DNA of 64,000 nt. It comes from Cephalotrichum gorgonifer. Lineage: Eukaryota; Ascomycota; Sordariomycetes; Microascales; Microascaceae. Made by a program: the position numbers and the translations under genes. Under the pieces are notes generated by a model, which had not been told where the DNA came from, ran no database searches, and was given only the letters and a program-made list of their open reading frames with translations. The DNA lies in the NCBI GenBank assembly GCA_900312665.1, contig ONZQ02000004.1:124001-188000 (forward strand), given 5' to 3'. This document shows positions 34,582-45,701 of this stretch, piece by piece (within the stretch, counting starts at the first letter, position 1; every line of letters starts with the position of its first letter).

Positions 34582-37121
34582 ATGGCGGAGAAGGAAGCCA
34601 TCGTTTTCATCGTCGACTTGAGCTCGACGATGACCAACTGCAACAGTGGTCGAACCGAATCTGACCTTGACTGGAGCATGAAGTTCGTGTGGGACAAGAT
34701 ATCACACATTGTGTCCCTCAGCCGCAAGGGCTTGTGTGTTGCAGTCCTTGGGCTCCGGACCGACGAGACCAACAACTCGATGGGGGAGGACCCAGGATAC
34801 GAGCACATCTCGGTCCTCCAGGAGATGGGCCCAATGGATATGGGCGCATTGAGGAACCTCCAAGAAAAGATCAAGCCGAGCGAGGAAACCATGGGAGATG
34901 CAGTATCTGCCGTGGCTCTTGCAGTTCAGATGATAACCGACTACACCAAGAAGCTGAAATATAACCGGCAGATTTATCTCGTCACAGATGGACTGGGCCC
35001 AATTGATATCGATGATAGTGATCTGAGAGATATCTCAGCGCAGCTCAATGGGAATGGGATAAGTCTTACAGTCCTGTAAGTCGCCGCGACACCTCTTGAC
35101 CGATCATGTGTAAGTGGCTTATCATAAGAAAGTGGCGTCGACTTTGATGATCCTGAGTATGGCGTCAAAGAAGAGGACAAGCCGAGACTGAAGGTACTCT
35201 ATCCTACCGCGCTCATCCCGTGCTTGACATACTGACCGCCGTAGACCCGGAACGAGCAAGTGTTGCGGAAACTGGTTGACCAGTGCAGCAACGGGACCTT
35301 CGGCACCATCGCCGAGGCAATCGACGAGCTCGATATCCCCATTGTCAAACCTCCAAGGCCGTACAAGTCATACGACGGCCAATTGTCACTCGGAGACCCG
35401 GACATCTTTCCAGCCGCCATCGTCATCAGTGTCGAGAGATACTTCAAGACCCACGCCGCCGCGCCACCCCCGGCCAGCACGGTGATCGTCAAGTCCGACT
35501 CCGCCCTCGGAGAATCGGAGGCGGCTGAATCCGAGGTCATGGAAGGCGTGGAATTTGCTGCTGTGAAACAAGCGCGCACTTACAAAGTTAACGACCCTAC
35601 AGCACCGGGCGGCAAGAAAGACGTCGAGTTTGAGTCGCTTGCAAAGGGGTATGAGTACGGACGGACAGCCGTGCATATTAGCGAAGCGGAGCACAACATC
35701 ACGAAGCTCGAGACGACCAAGGAGTTCTCTATCCTTGGCTTCATGGAGCAAAAGAAGGTAGAGTATCGCAACCCCCCTGGCCCCTTGTGTCGCTCGTTAC
35801 TCATGTTGGATACCTCATTCTAGTACTCGCCGCTTCTCAACCTAGGCGAGGTCAACGTGACGTATGCGAAGCAGTTCGATATGAAGTCCCAGGTGGGCCT
35901 ATCCTCGCTCATCCAAGGCATGCACCGGGCCGGGGCGTACGCCATCGCCCGCCTCGTCGCCAAGGACGGCAAAGAGCCGGTTCTGGTCCTCTTAGCCCCC
36001 GACATCGAGCGCAGCTGCCTCTATGACATCCCTCTCCCATTTGCCGAGGATATAAGGTCTTACCAGTTTCCGCCCCTCGACCGCGTAGTCACGGTGAGCG
36101 GTGCTACATTGACCGAGCATCGCTTCCTCCCGGGGAAGGAGCTCGAGCAGGCGATGAGCGACTACGTCGACGCCATGGACCTATCCGGATACGCGGAAGA
36201 CGAAGACAAGTGCGCTATCTCGTTCCCCAGATGACCCGAGCACTGGAGGCTAACTCCTAGCAGGAATCTTGTTGACTACATGGCTATCGACGAGCCTTTT
36301 AACCCCCTCATCCACCGCATCAAAGGGGCCGTTAAAGAAAGGGCCATCCACCCCACTGGACCCGTCCCCCCCATCCCCGAGATCCTCATAAAGTTCTCCC
36401 ACCCTCCAGAGGATGTCGTCGAAGCCGCCCAATCCCAGATCGATACCCTTATCCAAGCCGCGGAGGTCAAGAAAGGTAAAAAGAAGGCCCTATATACTCC
36501 CCCTCTCCGCCTTTTGTTGGTCACCCAGCTAAATCGAATTCCCTCCCTAGTACCCCCCAAGGCGAAGGGCCGTCGTCAAAGGGAAACGGTGAAACCGCTA
36601 TCCGGCCTAGACATCGACGCCCTCCTCGCCGCCCCCGCGGGCCAGCCCTCCTCCAAGGCGTCGGCAGCGATAACACCGCAGAACGCCGTCCCCGAATACA
36701 GGCGCGCCCTCTCCTCGGCCACCGACCTCCCCCAGGTCGAGTCGGCGACGAAGCAGATGGGCGCCATCATCCGCGACATCGTCACCTCCTCCTTCGGCGG
36801 CAACGCCGACGACAGGGCGCTCGAGCACATGGGCGCCATGAGGGAGGAGCTCATCAACTTCGAGGAGCCGGGGCTCTACAACTCCTTTGTGGCGGACCTG
36901 AAGAAGAGGTTACTCTCCGGAGAGCTGGGCGGTGACAGGCGGGAGATGTGGTGGAGGGTGCGCAAGGCGAGGTTGGGGCTCATTGACGGGAAGGAGTCCG
37001 AGGTGTCGGAGGTTACGGATGAAGAAGCCAAGGAGGTAACGTCTTACTCTACCTGTTTTGCCCTTTGCTGGGTGTTTACGAATTTACTAACCTCGCCGTT
37101 TAGTTTTATACCTCTCGATAG
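34582..37121 (+). CDS. ku80: Ku80 subunit of the NHEJ Ku heterodimer
   Basis: Seven exons: 34582-35075, 35133-35193, 35245-35757, 35824-36209, 36264-36475, 36551-37035, 37104-37121; 722 aa, normal for fungal Ku80. With Ku70 it encircles DNA ends, starts non-homologous end joining and acts at telomeres. The N-terminal vWA domain begins EAIVFIVDLSSTM and runs to about 200; the DNA-encircling Ku core covers about 210-470 (VLLAPDIERSCLYDIPLPFA, EDIRSYQFPPLD); the C-terminal Ku80 helical domain covers about 560-715 (TKQMGAIIRDIVTSSF, HMGAMREELINFEEPGLYNS). Intron 36476-36550 is 75 nt and stop-free; I splice it because EVKKVPPKAKG then matches the family. The last exon encodes only FYTSR. It shares a promoter region with rlp24. 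Confidence 0.95.
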
Positions 37122-37239
37122 TATAGTCATAAACACAAAATAAAGCCCCAAGCGTTTTTTTTTCAATCCGTTTAATTTGCCGCCGTCATTATCGTAATAT
37201 CTATCTTGGTTCTTCCTCAGAAACCCGATCCGGCCTCAT

Positions 37240-39337
37240 CTAAATAATCATGGGGAGGTTGTCGTCGTCGCAATCATCAGCGTAGTAGTAGGACTTCCCC
37301 GGGACCCAGGTCACATCCCGCTTTTCGGGAACCTCCTCCTCCGAAGCCTCCAAAAGCTCTGAAACCTCCTTCTCCTGAACCTCCTCGGACTGGACGTACC
37401 GCACGTCCCCTGCAACATCCTCGGCACAATGCGTCTCCTGCTGTTTGGTGTACTCCTTCATACCCTCGATGGCACACGCTATGGTGGCCCGCAGCGTGTA
37501 AACCGCATCGTTCCCGGCGTTGTGAAGATTCTTGCTGTCGATTCCTAGGTCGAGAAGAACAGAAATCAAGGCACGGCCTTGATCCGCACTCCTTAGGTGC
37601 TGGTAGAGATCCTTGGAGTCGGCACGGAGGACAACGTTCTTGGTGTCCATATGGCAGCCAATGGACGCAAGATATCTGTCATCGGACCCGATATCATGGC
37701 CAACGAATATGATATCCCGCTCGATTATCTGGCCAGCGGAGGAAGTCTGGGTCGCATGCTCCAGGAAGATGTCATCGATGGACTGGAGGAGGTCCTTATT
37801 GGAAACGAAGTCGCTCGTTCTGTAATTTCATAAGGTTAGCGATGTTCCACTCTTTCGAACCGGGGCTGGTTCGGCAATACAGGAGCTGCTCACTTACCCA
37901 AAGTCGAACCTGTCAGGGCATCCATCGACGTATTTATGGTTGCAGTGGAAGGAATACTCCTTGACACGCAGGTGCTTGCTCTCTACCAAAGCCCACCACC
38001 CCCTCCCAATGTCACCGGGTGCTGTAGTCTTCGTCTTTTCAGTGTCGAGGATGGCGAATCCAACTTCGGTGATGATGTCGTGGCAAGTCTCGTGGACCTC
38101 AACGTCAATCGCAATGAGAACTGGGCTGTTCTTGGGAGGGAAAGGCGGGGCCTTGCCCACGTCAAATTTCTGGTCCTTCGAGTCTGCCAAGGCTTCCTCC
38201 CAGGGTCGAAGGCCAAGTGCGTCCTGAAGCATCATCATCATGGTTCTGCGCTTCTCCCTGTTTCGGGCTTGTTTGGCGCCAGGAGTCTTCTTCTTCTTCG
38301 CATGCCCATACTTGGCAATGGTCTCGAGCGTCTCTCGAACCTTGTCTCTGGCCTCTGCTCCTGCCTGTCCATACTTCAATGCCTCATCTCCGCAAGCGGG
38401 CAGTGACTTCTCGTCGAGGAGTTTGGCTCTACTGTTGGCATCATGTACCTTTCCAAGATACTTCGGGCAGGGGGTATTTCCACTCCCGAATTGGTAGGAA
38501 AACCTCTTGGCGTGGGCATCAGGGATCGCCAACTGTGTGTCCAGGTGGGAATTGATGATTCCCAAGAACGTAGTAAGCTGCTCCACAGAGACAAACAAGA
38601 AGGGACCTGTGTAGCGCATATCTGGGCTGTAGAGATAGTAGCTACAGACGAAGTCTAGTTTAGCAGAAATGATACTGCCTAACAGGGTGCGACAGTGACT
38701 CACAAATCCCAATCTTGGTACTCATGGAAGTTGTCGAAGAACGGACGGGCCTATTGAAGTTAGCATTCGAGTCTCGCCTCAGAGGTGGGCGAGGAAAACA
38801 ATCCGATGGCGGGCGACTCACACGAGGCGTGTTGGCTTTGCCAATAAACCAATCGGGGTAATGACGAACCATCCTCCAAGGACAGAACTCCATCTCTTTG
38901 GGAGCCTCGTCTCCAAGGACCATGCCTGTCATTGATGCAAGCAAACCCTCATCGTCCTTAGAGCCAGACCTTTGGCTGGGATTGTCGAACTTCATGTTGC
39001 TGTTGATTACACCAGAGCTAGAATGTTCAGTGGTTTTGGGGTTGGGTGTGGCAGCTCGCTCTGGAGAGCTTTTAGTCGAAACGGGTGGTGAAGGTGAAGG
39101 AGAAGGAGATGGAGAAGGGAACTGGAAACTGGAGCAAGTGACTGATGAATCCCCGTCCAATCCCACGCCTTCCAAGGCGAGGCCCCGCGCGCGAACGTTT
39201 TCCTCGAATGATTCAATCGTGTCGCCTTGCAACTTGAGTAACCAGGCCAACCGCTCTCTCATCTCAGCCGAACTTAACGGCAAAATGGTGGGAACCAAGG
39301 TAGCGTTGGCCCCAGTCGAGCCCGCGTTGCTCTCCAT
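37240..39337 (-). CDS. Gfd2/YDR514C-type DEDDh exonuclease-fold protein
   Basis: Four exons: 38822-39337, 38704-38750, 37898-38641, 37240-37819; 628 aa. Introns start GTGAGT, GTGAGT and GTAAGT. The 47-nt second exon encodes ARPFFDNFHEYQDWD. The RNase H-like domain has a full catalytic set: Asp367 and Glu369 (IAIDVEVHE), Asp478 (FVGHDIGSD), His535 and Asp540 (HNAGNDAVYTL), the DEDDh pattern of 3'-5' exonucleases. This architecture matches the fungal Gfd2/YDR514C C-terminal family; yeast Gfd2 is linked to mRNA export, and substrates are unknown. A Lys/Arg-rich segment (AKKKKTPGAKQARNREKRR) precedes the domain and may bind nucleic acid or be a nuclear signal. The C-terminus is acidic (DDCDDDNLP). 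It converges on ku80. Confidence 0.85.
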
Positions 39338-40064
39338 GACTTCAAAGTGTGTTTTGTTCGATGGTGATCGCTCGTAGTATTCTGTAGCCGCCTGAAGGTC
39401 CGGATGGGCAATGAATGAGATGTACTCGAGGTAGAGTGAGAGCTGTGAGAATGTTGAAGAGTGACGAAGGGCACCCTTTTTGTATAAACGGGTGTGCTTG
39501 CTATCACGAGTCTAAGAAGGCAGGAGCAACCTTGGATTCGATGAATCAGAGAGGGAGGGAGGGAGGGAGGTCCCGAAACGGCAGGCAGGTGCCTGCCTTA
39601 CACCTGCCCTCCCGGTAATGAATGGCCTTGGGATAAGTGAAACCTAAACATTCACGTGCGATCTGACAAGAAATGCGCAAACACAGGTGTATTCATCGAA
39701 GCCCATAACCATTTAGAGGAGCTAGCTGTAAGCTGCCACCCGTTTCACTGGCAAACAAGAACGAGACAGCGAGATTGTGGAAATATGTCTGTATGAGATA
39801 GAGAGGGGAGAATGTGACCCGGCCCGGCCCCTTCCATATCCGCCCATGTGGTCTGAAGTATGATGATATATAGGTGTAATGTACCCATATGTGTGCATTC
39901 ATCCACTCGTCCAATCCGCCAAGTAGTCAAAAACGCCATCGCTATGGAACATGTATTGTTGTACACTGGTTCATCGTCGGAGATGAACCTGTTCGCCCCA
40001 GAGCTCTCGTGGAGGCTCTGTGCCGTCTATATGTATGTATGAGCGCCCGCGGGGTGGGGGCAGG
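39338..40064. other. Intergenic
   Basis: 727 bp between the start of the DEDDh gene and the 3' end of pam18. It holds a short (GGGA)n tract at 39549-39570; nothing else is seen. Confidence 0.45.
39549..39570 (+). repeat. (GGGA)n tract
   Basis: Five to six GGGA units, about 210 bp upstream of the DEDDh nuclease start codon. Confidence 0.7.
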
Positions 40065-40591
40065 TTATGCTGTCTTATCTAGGAACTCCTTCGCCTCGTT
40101 GACCTTGGTGGCGAGGTACGGGCTGCCGCCCCGGTCGGGGTGGTTGAGGAGCATCATGGTCCGATGCGCCTTGCTGACCTTGTCCTTCGTGATCGACTTC
40201 TCACTGTAAATGAAGTATTATGTGTCAGCGATCTCTTCTCTCTCCGTCCGGCGGCCACACCCGCGAGTCCCACCCCTCGCGACTGTTGCGCGAGCGGAAC
40301 CACGTCGCCCCGCGTCAGGTTTAGGGAAGAGGTGGGCTTACCCCAGAGCAAGAATCAAGCTTGCCTCCTTCTTGGTCATCTTTGGCTCGAAACCACCCTT
40401 GTAAAACGCCTTCCCCAGCGCGCCGACACCGCCGCGCGACCGTCGCCATGCGACAAGACCAGCTCGCCCCTGCGCAGAATATTAGCCAAGGTTTCCGAAA
40501 GGGCGGGAGGAGTTAAGAAGGGTCCAAAACAGGAACATACCAGGAAGGCGGCGACCGCAACTCCGGATCCAATAGCGATTACTGATGCCAT
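40065..40591 (-). CDS. pam18: Mitochondrial import co-chaperone Pam18/Tim14
   Basis: Three exons: 40541-40591, 40342-40469, 40065-40203; 105 aa. Introns 40470-40540 (GTATGT...GCAG) and 40204-40341 (GTAAGC...TACAG). Pam18 is the J-protein of the PAM import motor; it stimulates mtHsp70 at the TIM23 channel. A single N-terminal membrane span (MASVIAIGSGVAVAAFLGRA, about residues 4-24) is followed by GKAFYKGGFEPKMTKKEASL and the J-domain with the His-Pro-Asp signature at residues 81-83 (MLLNHPDRGGSPYLATKVNE). The C-terminus KEFLDKTA is typical. It lacks the N-terminal intermembrane-space extension of yeast Pam18, as do other filamentous-fungal and animal (DNAJC19-like) forms. It is divergent with the next gene. 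Confidence 0.94.
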
Positions 40592-40907
40592 AATGAATGA
40601 TGTCGGGTTTCCTGCTGTCGCTGTTGTCGGGAAGTGACCTCGTTTTTTTCTTGTTCCTCCGTCGGCAAACCATTAATTGTTCGGTCATGGCTGAATGGCT
40701 GGACGTGAAGAAAAATGAGTGGATATTCGCCACCATTTAGCCGCGGATCTCCCGCCAATGCCGTTTCATCCCGATTTACGGCCGAGTGCTCTCGAAACAC
40801 CACCAGGATAATAAGTGAATGCATCACTCCAGGTTTATCTGATCTCGTCAAATTTAATCAATAATTCATTCATTAGTTCCTAGACTTCACGGTTCTCGGT
40901 AAACATC
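40592..40907. promoter_or_regulatory. Divergent promoter, pam18 / TMEM205-like gene
   Basis: 316 bp between divergent start codons. AT-rich near the right end (AATTTAATCAATAATTCATT around 40850-40870). No named element. Confidence 0.5.
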
Positions 40908-41680
40908 ATGGCAGGCCAAGGAGTCTTCTCGTTAGCACCCTACCACATCATCTCGTGAGTGACTTCCAAGTGACGCTTCCAATCGCCGGTGGTGAAGTGA
41001 AGCTACTCTATCCCGGTGCTAACGCGCGCCGCCCTGTGATCAGCTATGGGACGATGCTGGGAACCAGCTTCTGGCATGTAAGTGCCGTCGGACCCCACCT
41101 CTAAAATGTGGTATCACCATAGACCCTAATGCCCTGAGGAAAGTCCTTCGTCGGAGGCATCGTCATGTTTAGGACTCTAGAGCGGCCGCAGTTCGCGGCT
41201 GTCCAGTCGAAGCTCTTCCCCATTTACTTCTCCCTCCAGACCGCTGTGCCAGCTATACTAGCCATCACCCACCCCGGAAATAGCGGGGCTCTACTTAACC
41301 TCGACGGCATCCTGGATCCGGCGAACCGGCTGACGGCGCTCGTGCCCATTGCCGCCATGTTCACGTCGGCCCTCGTCAACCTCGTGGCCGTCCTGCCCGC
41401 GACCACCGAGGTCATGGCGAAGCGGAGGCAGCAGGGTAAGCCCCACCGTTTCTCCCTACTCGTAAAGCTGCTCGTGTTGAGACTTCGCGGCTGATCCGAC
41501 GTACCTACTCCAGAAAAGAAGGATGGGAAGAAGTCGTACGACCCGGCGCCTCATTCCCAGGAGATGCTCGCCCTGAACAAGAAGTTCGGGAAGCTTCACG
41601 GCATCTCTTCCCTCCTTAACCTGACCACCTTCATTGCTACCATTGCATATGGGTTCCACCTGGGCAGCCGCCTTCACTAG
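40908..41680 (+). CDS. TMEM205-like (DUF4149) membrane protein
   Basis: Four exons: 40908-40954, 41044-41077, 41144-41435, 41514-41680; 179 aa. Introns begin GTGAGT, GTAAGT and GTAAGC. The spliced start reads APYHIISYGTMLGTSFWHSF followed by VGGIVMFRTLERPQFAAVQS, the typical TMEM205/DUF4149 N-terminus with a conserved Gly and Trp-His in the first helix. Four membrane spans are visible (about 10-36, 52-74, 92-116, 155-175), joined by a charged loop (KRRQQEKKDGKKSYDPAPHS). Human TMEM205 has been linked to cisplatin resistance and traffic; the molecular function of fungal members is unknown. It shares a short promoter with pam18, which makes a mitochondrial or membrane-assembly role worth considering but proves nothing. 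Confidence 0.88.
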
Positions 41681-42189
41681 GCACGCTACTCTCCTGTCTA
41701 CATGTAGACTTCAGAGGCGGGTTCGCTGTACGAAGTAGGAAAGGAGATGGAGAAAAAGACGAATGTAAGATAGTCGCTCAGTCGCTCCTACGATAGTTGG
41801 GAAAATAATAGGATATATTCTGCGACTGTGTAACTCTTCATGGCCGAGGACCAAAGTGTACTAGTTAGACAGTCACCGGCGCTCAGAATTAGAAACCGCT
41901 TCAAACGCCGGGAGCGGCGAATGGGTTATTAAGCTTCACCTAGGTCGGGTTGAAACGTGCAACGAGTAGTAATACTTTAGTACCAAGCCTAAGTAAGAGT
42001 CACCATAAATAACCACCCTCTCCCGCGCCCGCGGCCAACTTGTCAAAACGAAGAAGCGAAAATATACAGTAATAGTTTTCCCCTCATTTTTACTATTTCT
42101 TCTTGTGTATATATACTTCAGGCACTGTCTCATACATTCCACTCTTTCGAGGCCATCACTTACATCCACCGATAAGATCTACGGCAGTC
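41681..42189. other. Intergenic
   Basis: 509 bp between co-oriented genes; it holds the 3' UTR of the TMEM205-like gene and the promoter of the phosphatase gene. A TATATATA stretch is at about 42107-42114, some 80 nt before the start codon, and may be a TATA box. Confidence 0.45.
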
Positions 42190-43356
42190 ATGTCAACAGC
42201 TAAATACCTCACCGGGGACTCAACCGCCATAAATGAGTTTCTCGATAAGTTCGATGTGAGTCTGGGTTATTTTCTTCCGCCACAGCACGAACAAGATGAG
42301 AGAGGATGAAATCCATCTCACCAAACATAAGTAGATGCTTACCTCTCTCTGTTTTACTCCGCCTAGGTCTTCCTCTTCGATTGCGATGGTGTCCTCTGGT
42401 CCGGTGACACCGTCTTCGAGGGCGTTCCCGAGACGCTGAACCTGCTCCGAACAAAGGGTGCGCGTCCCCCTGGTCCCTCAAACTCACACTTAAACCCCCC
42501 CCCCCCCCCCCCCTTTTCTCATCCCGTTTTACAAGACAAAGACGTGTTCCCCGCATCTACACTCTCACATGAACAGCAGTCTCACAACTTCACAGGCAAA
42601 AAGGTCGTCTTCGTGACCAACAACTCTACTAAGTCCCGCCAAGACTACGTCAAGAAGCTCGCGGGGCTCGGCATCTCCGCCGACACGGACGACGTCTTCG
42701 GCTCCGCCTACTCCTCGGCCATCTACATCTCCCGCATCCTCGAGCTGCCCCCCAACAAGCGCAAGGTCTTCGTCCTAGGCGAGGCCGGCATCGAGACGGA
42801 GCTGCGCTCCGAGAACGTCCCCTTCATAGGCGGTACGGACCCCAGCCTGCGCCGGGACATGACCCCAGAGGACTATCAGGCCCTCGCGGACGGGAGCGCC
42901 CTGGACCCCGAGGTGGGGGTCGTGCTCGTGGGCCTGGACTTCCACATAAACTACCTCAAGCTGGCGACGGCGTTCCAGTACATAAGGCGAGGCGCCATCT
43001 TCTACGCCACCAACATCGACAGCACCCTCCCCAACGCGCGCTCCTTCTTCCCCGGCGCGGGATCCATCGTCGCGCCTCTAGCCCTCATGACGGGCCAACA
43101 GCCCACCTCCTTCGGGAAGCCGAGCAGCGCCATGATGGCGGCTATCAAGGGCAAGTTCGAGCTCGACCGTGCGAGGACGTGCATGGTGGGCGACCGGCTG
43201 AATACGGATATCCAGTTTGGGATTGATGGGGGGCTGGGTGGCACGCTGGCGGTGTTGACGGGGGTGAACAAGAAGGAAGACTGGGAGGTTGAGGGAGCGA
43301 AAGTCGTGCCAGGATATTACGTTGACAGGCTGAGCGACCTGAGGAGTGCTACGTAG
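42190..43356 (+). CDS. HAD phosphatase, Pho13/phosphoglycolate phosphatase type
   Basis: Three exons: 42190-42255, 42367-42457, 42596-43356; 305 aa. Introns 42256-42366 (GTGAGT...CTAG) and 42458-42595 (GTGCGC...ACAG). All HAD motifs are present: the nucleophile and acid pair Asp27/Asp29 in FDCDGVLW, motif II in FVTNNSTKSR, and the Mg-binding motif IV MVGDRLNTDI (Asp252, Asp257). The large cap domain between motifs II and III (about 90-210) is the C2a type of the p-nitrophenylphosphatase/phosphoglycolate phosphatase family. Yeast Pho13 and mammalian PGP remove toxic side products such as 2-phosphoglycolate and 4-phosphoerythronate; the same repair role is likely here. The second intron contains a 19-C run. 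The C-terminus shows no targeting signal. Confidence 0.93.
42495..42513 (+). repeat. Poly-C run inside an intron
   Basis: Nineteen C in a row within the second intron of the phosphatase gene; length here is likely to be error-prone or polymorphic. Confidence 0.85.
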
Positions 43357-43621
43357 AATGCGGGAAGTGAGGGAGCATCCATTGAGCGAATATAGCGTTC
43401 GGCATTTAGATGTAGCATATATAGACGCGCAAGACGAGCCATTCGCCTCTGACATCGGAGCACTCTTCACCTCTGCCCGCAATACCATACCCAACCTGGT
43501 TGGCAAAAGCACGCCTGGCGAATACCACGCATGCACCGCCCATACCTCAGGGGTAAGATATACAGGAATACATCAGAATAATAGTGCACACGACCACGAG
43601 GGCATGTCAACTGGGAAACGC

Positions 43622-44900
43622 CTAGTCTCGCTTGCCCCTATGCCGGGCCGCGGGCCAGATCTTCGGCTCCTGGGCAGGCTTGTAAGGCCTCACTGAGCTT
43701 GGCAGGAACCTGCCGACTGCTTTCTGGTAGTCTCGATACTCAGGGTACTTTCCGCCGCTGATGGCCTCTGTGAGCATCGTCGAAGCCTGGAAGAGGAGAA
43801 TGAGCGAGCCAGCGCCGACAGCAGTCCAGTTGTAGAGAGTGTTGGAGGCGTAGCATCCCCACTGGTAGAGGACAAACCATATGAGCTGCTCGGCGGCGAA
43901 GTTAGGGTGGCGGCTGTACGCCCAGAGGCCCGAGGTGATGAAGCCTCTGTCGAGGTCGGCCTGGACAAAACCGCGGGAGAGCTTGGCACTTTTTTGGTAG
44001 TCATGTTTGGCTGTCTGGTACTCTGCACTCCGTGTTAGTCGTATGAGGTGGGACAGCGGCCTTCTAGGGAACATGACTCGACATACTCCACTGTTGCCCA
44101 TCCGACACGAACTCGCTCGCCACCAGAGCAATCTCCACTGCAAAGAATACCAGATCGGCCGTGGTGATGTCCGGCTCGAGCCTGCTTGTGAACAAGATGA
44201 TATAGGATGGGGCCGAAGAGAACAGGAATATGAGGACACTCTGGGTGAATGCGATGAAGACGAGGTCGAATATGGAGAAGAGGACGGGATGCACATATTG
44301 TTGCAGGATGGCCCTGGGGGGGGTATTAGCTGCGAAACGTCTTCAAGGTAGCGCAGGGCTGAGAGAGAGAGGATCCAGCTAACCATCGGTAGTCTTCGGA
44401 GCCCTTCTGGTATCCGCCCTTCCTCCAGTAGTTCCATGTCAACCGCACCTAGTCGGGGTCAATGTCAGCTAGGCTATGCGCTTGCAACTCTCGGAGATGA
44501 GATGGTTCTTCCGTACGCTCCATATAGCCGTGAAGACCGCGACCAAGTCGGTCCGCTGGTGAGGCTCGCCAGCAAGACGGGCCCACAGTGCGTAGTGCGC
44601 ATTGTATACAGCAGGGAGAATGCTCCAGGCACGGTCAACCTGGGAGAAGTTCCTGTTGACCTCGGCCGCCACCAAGAATATGAAGCCGAGGAATATCGAG
44701 AAGGCGCCGGCCGAGATCAGGGGGTTCGTCTCGAGGTAGAGCTGGAGGAAGGCATCGCGGTTGGAGTAGCTATCTAGCAGCTTCCTGGGAAGGTCGTATA
44801 GCTGGGGTAGGAACGGCTCGACAGTTTTGTAGTAGTCGGCACACTCCTCTACTGACTTTACAGTCGGCAGAGCTAGTATCTCTGGCAAAAGCATGGGCAT
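43622..44900 (-). CDS. DUF1295 / steroid-reductase-like membrane protein
   Basis: Four exons: 44517-44900, 44384-44448, 44087-44313, 43622-44022; 358 aa. Donors are GTACGG, GTTAGC and GTATGT, weaker than average. Splicing restores the family blocks: SQVDRAWSILPAVYN, AIWSVRLTWNYWRKGGYQKG, EDYRWAILQQYVHPVLFSIF, QQWKYQTAKHD and GLWAYSRHPNFAAEQLIWF, with YPEYRDYQKAVGRFLPS near the end. DUF1295 proteins belong to the broad steroid 5-alpha-reductase/isoprenylcysteine methyltransferase fold and are multi-pass proteins of the ER or other membranes; the conserved SRHPN and YP-x-Y-x2-Y elements are the likely NADPH-binding region. At least seven hydrophobic helices are visible. Substrate unknown. It converges on the HAD gene (265 bp) and is divergent from top3. 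Confidence 0.9.
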
Positions 44901-45701
44901 GATGAAGTAAGTAGATGATAAAGTGAGGTTCTATGAGATACTGTTATACCTCACGAAGGAAAAGAGGTGGTGACTTTGACGGGGAAGGTTACAGTGATGA
45001 AACTGGCCATCATTTTTCCCAGGAGTGAAAGTCGAATGGTCTTTCCTTTCCGACGTCATGCGACCCTTCGAACCTTGGATCTAACTCCCTTGGGTTACAG
45101 TGGTCCCTGACGTTTGACCCCACCCCACACTGCCAGGCGCGTGGCCTATGATGGAGATGATTGGTGCCTGCGCTATTGGTGGTGCCCGTACTTGTACTTG
45201 TGCATTACTATGGTGTGTGGACTCTTCACGGAACATTTTCTCGACAGGACGGCCACACGAATGGAAATATCGTCTAGAAGTACAAGACGCGTTGGCCACG
45301 ACACCCATCTCTGTCGACTGGCGGTAATACTTGTGGACTGTCGGCAACTGTAGCTCCTTCTTTCTCTTATTAGGGGGATATAACTAGGCACGAAGCACCC
45401 AGCACCTAATATGCCTGTCACAACTCGAAATGGGCTTATGACGAAGCGCGTGTTCTTCTATTCTGTTCCTTTCCCTCTTCCACTTCCCCTTCCTATCTCA
45501 TGCCGCCCTGCCGGCAGGTGCATTTTGCCATAGGAAATTTCGAAGTCCACCTCTTGACGCGCATATTCAGTTCACGTCCTCGTTCTCTCACGAGCCAGGT
45601 GCCTGTTTGCCCCTGCCCAGGCCAGAACTCATCGCCTTCGCGTACGGACGAGCTCTCCCCCGAATTAGGCCCGCCTAGATCCTAGGCATAAAAGTTCAAA
45701 A
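44901..45701. promoter_or_regulatory. Divergent promoter region, DUF1295 gene / top3
   Basis: 801 bp between divergent start codons. It includes one perfect GTACTTGTAC decamer at 45188-45197 and a pyrimidine-rich stretch (CTGTTCCTTTCCCTCTTCC) around 45463-45481 on the top3 side. Confidence 0.45.

Noticed and set aside
38675..38703. 29-nt intron in the DEDDh nuclease gene ending at GGCAG
   Set aside because: Too short for fungal splicing; the acceptor at 38642 gives a 62-nt intron with a GCTAAAC branch site and keeps the frame.
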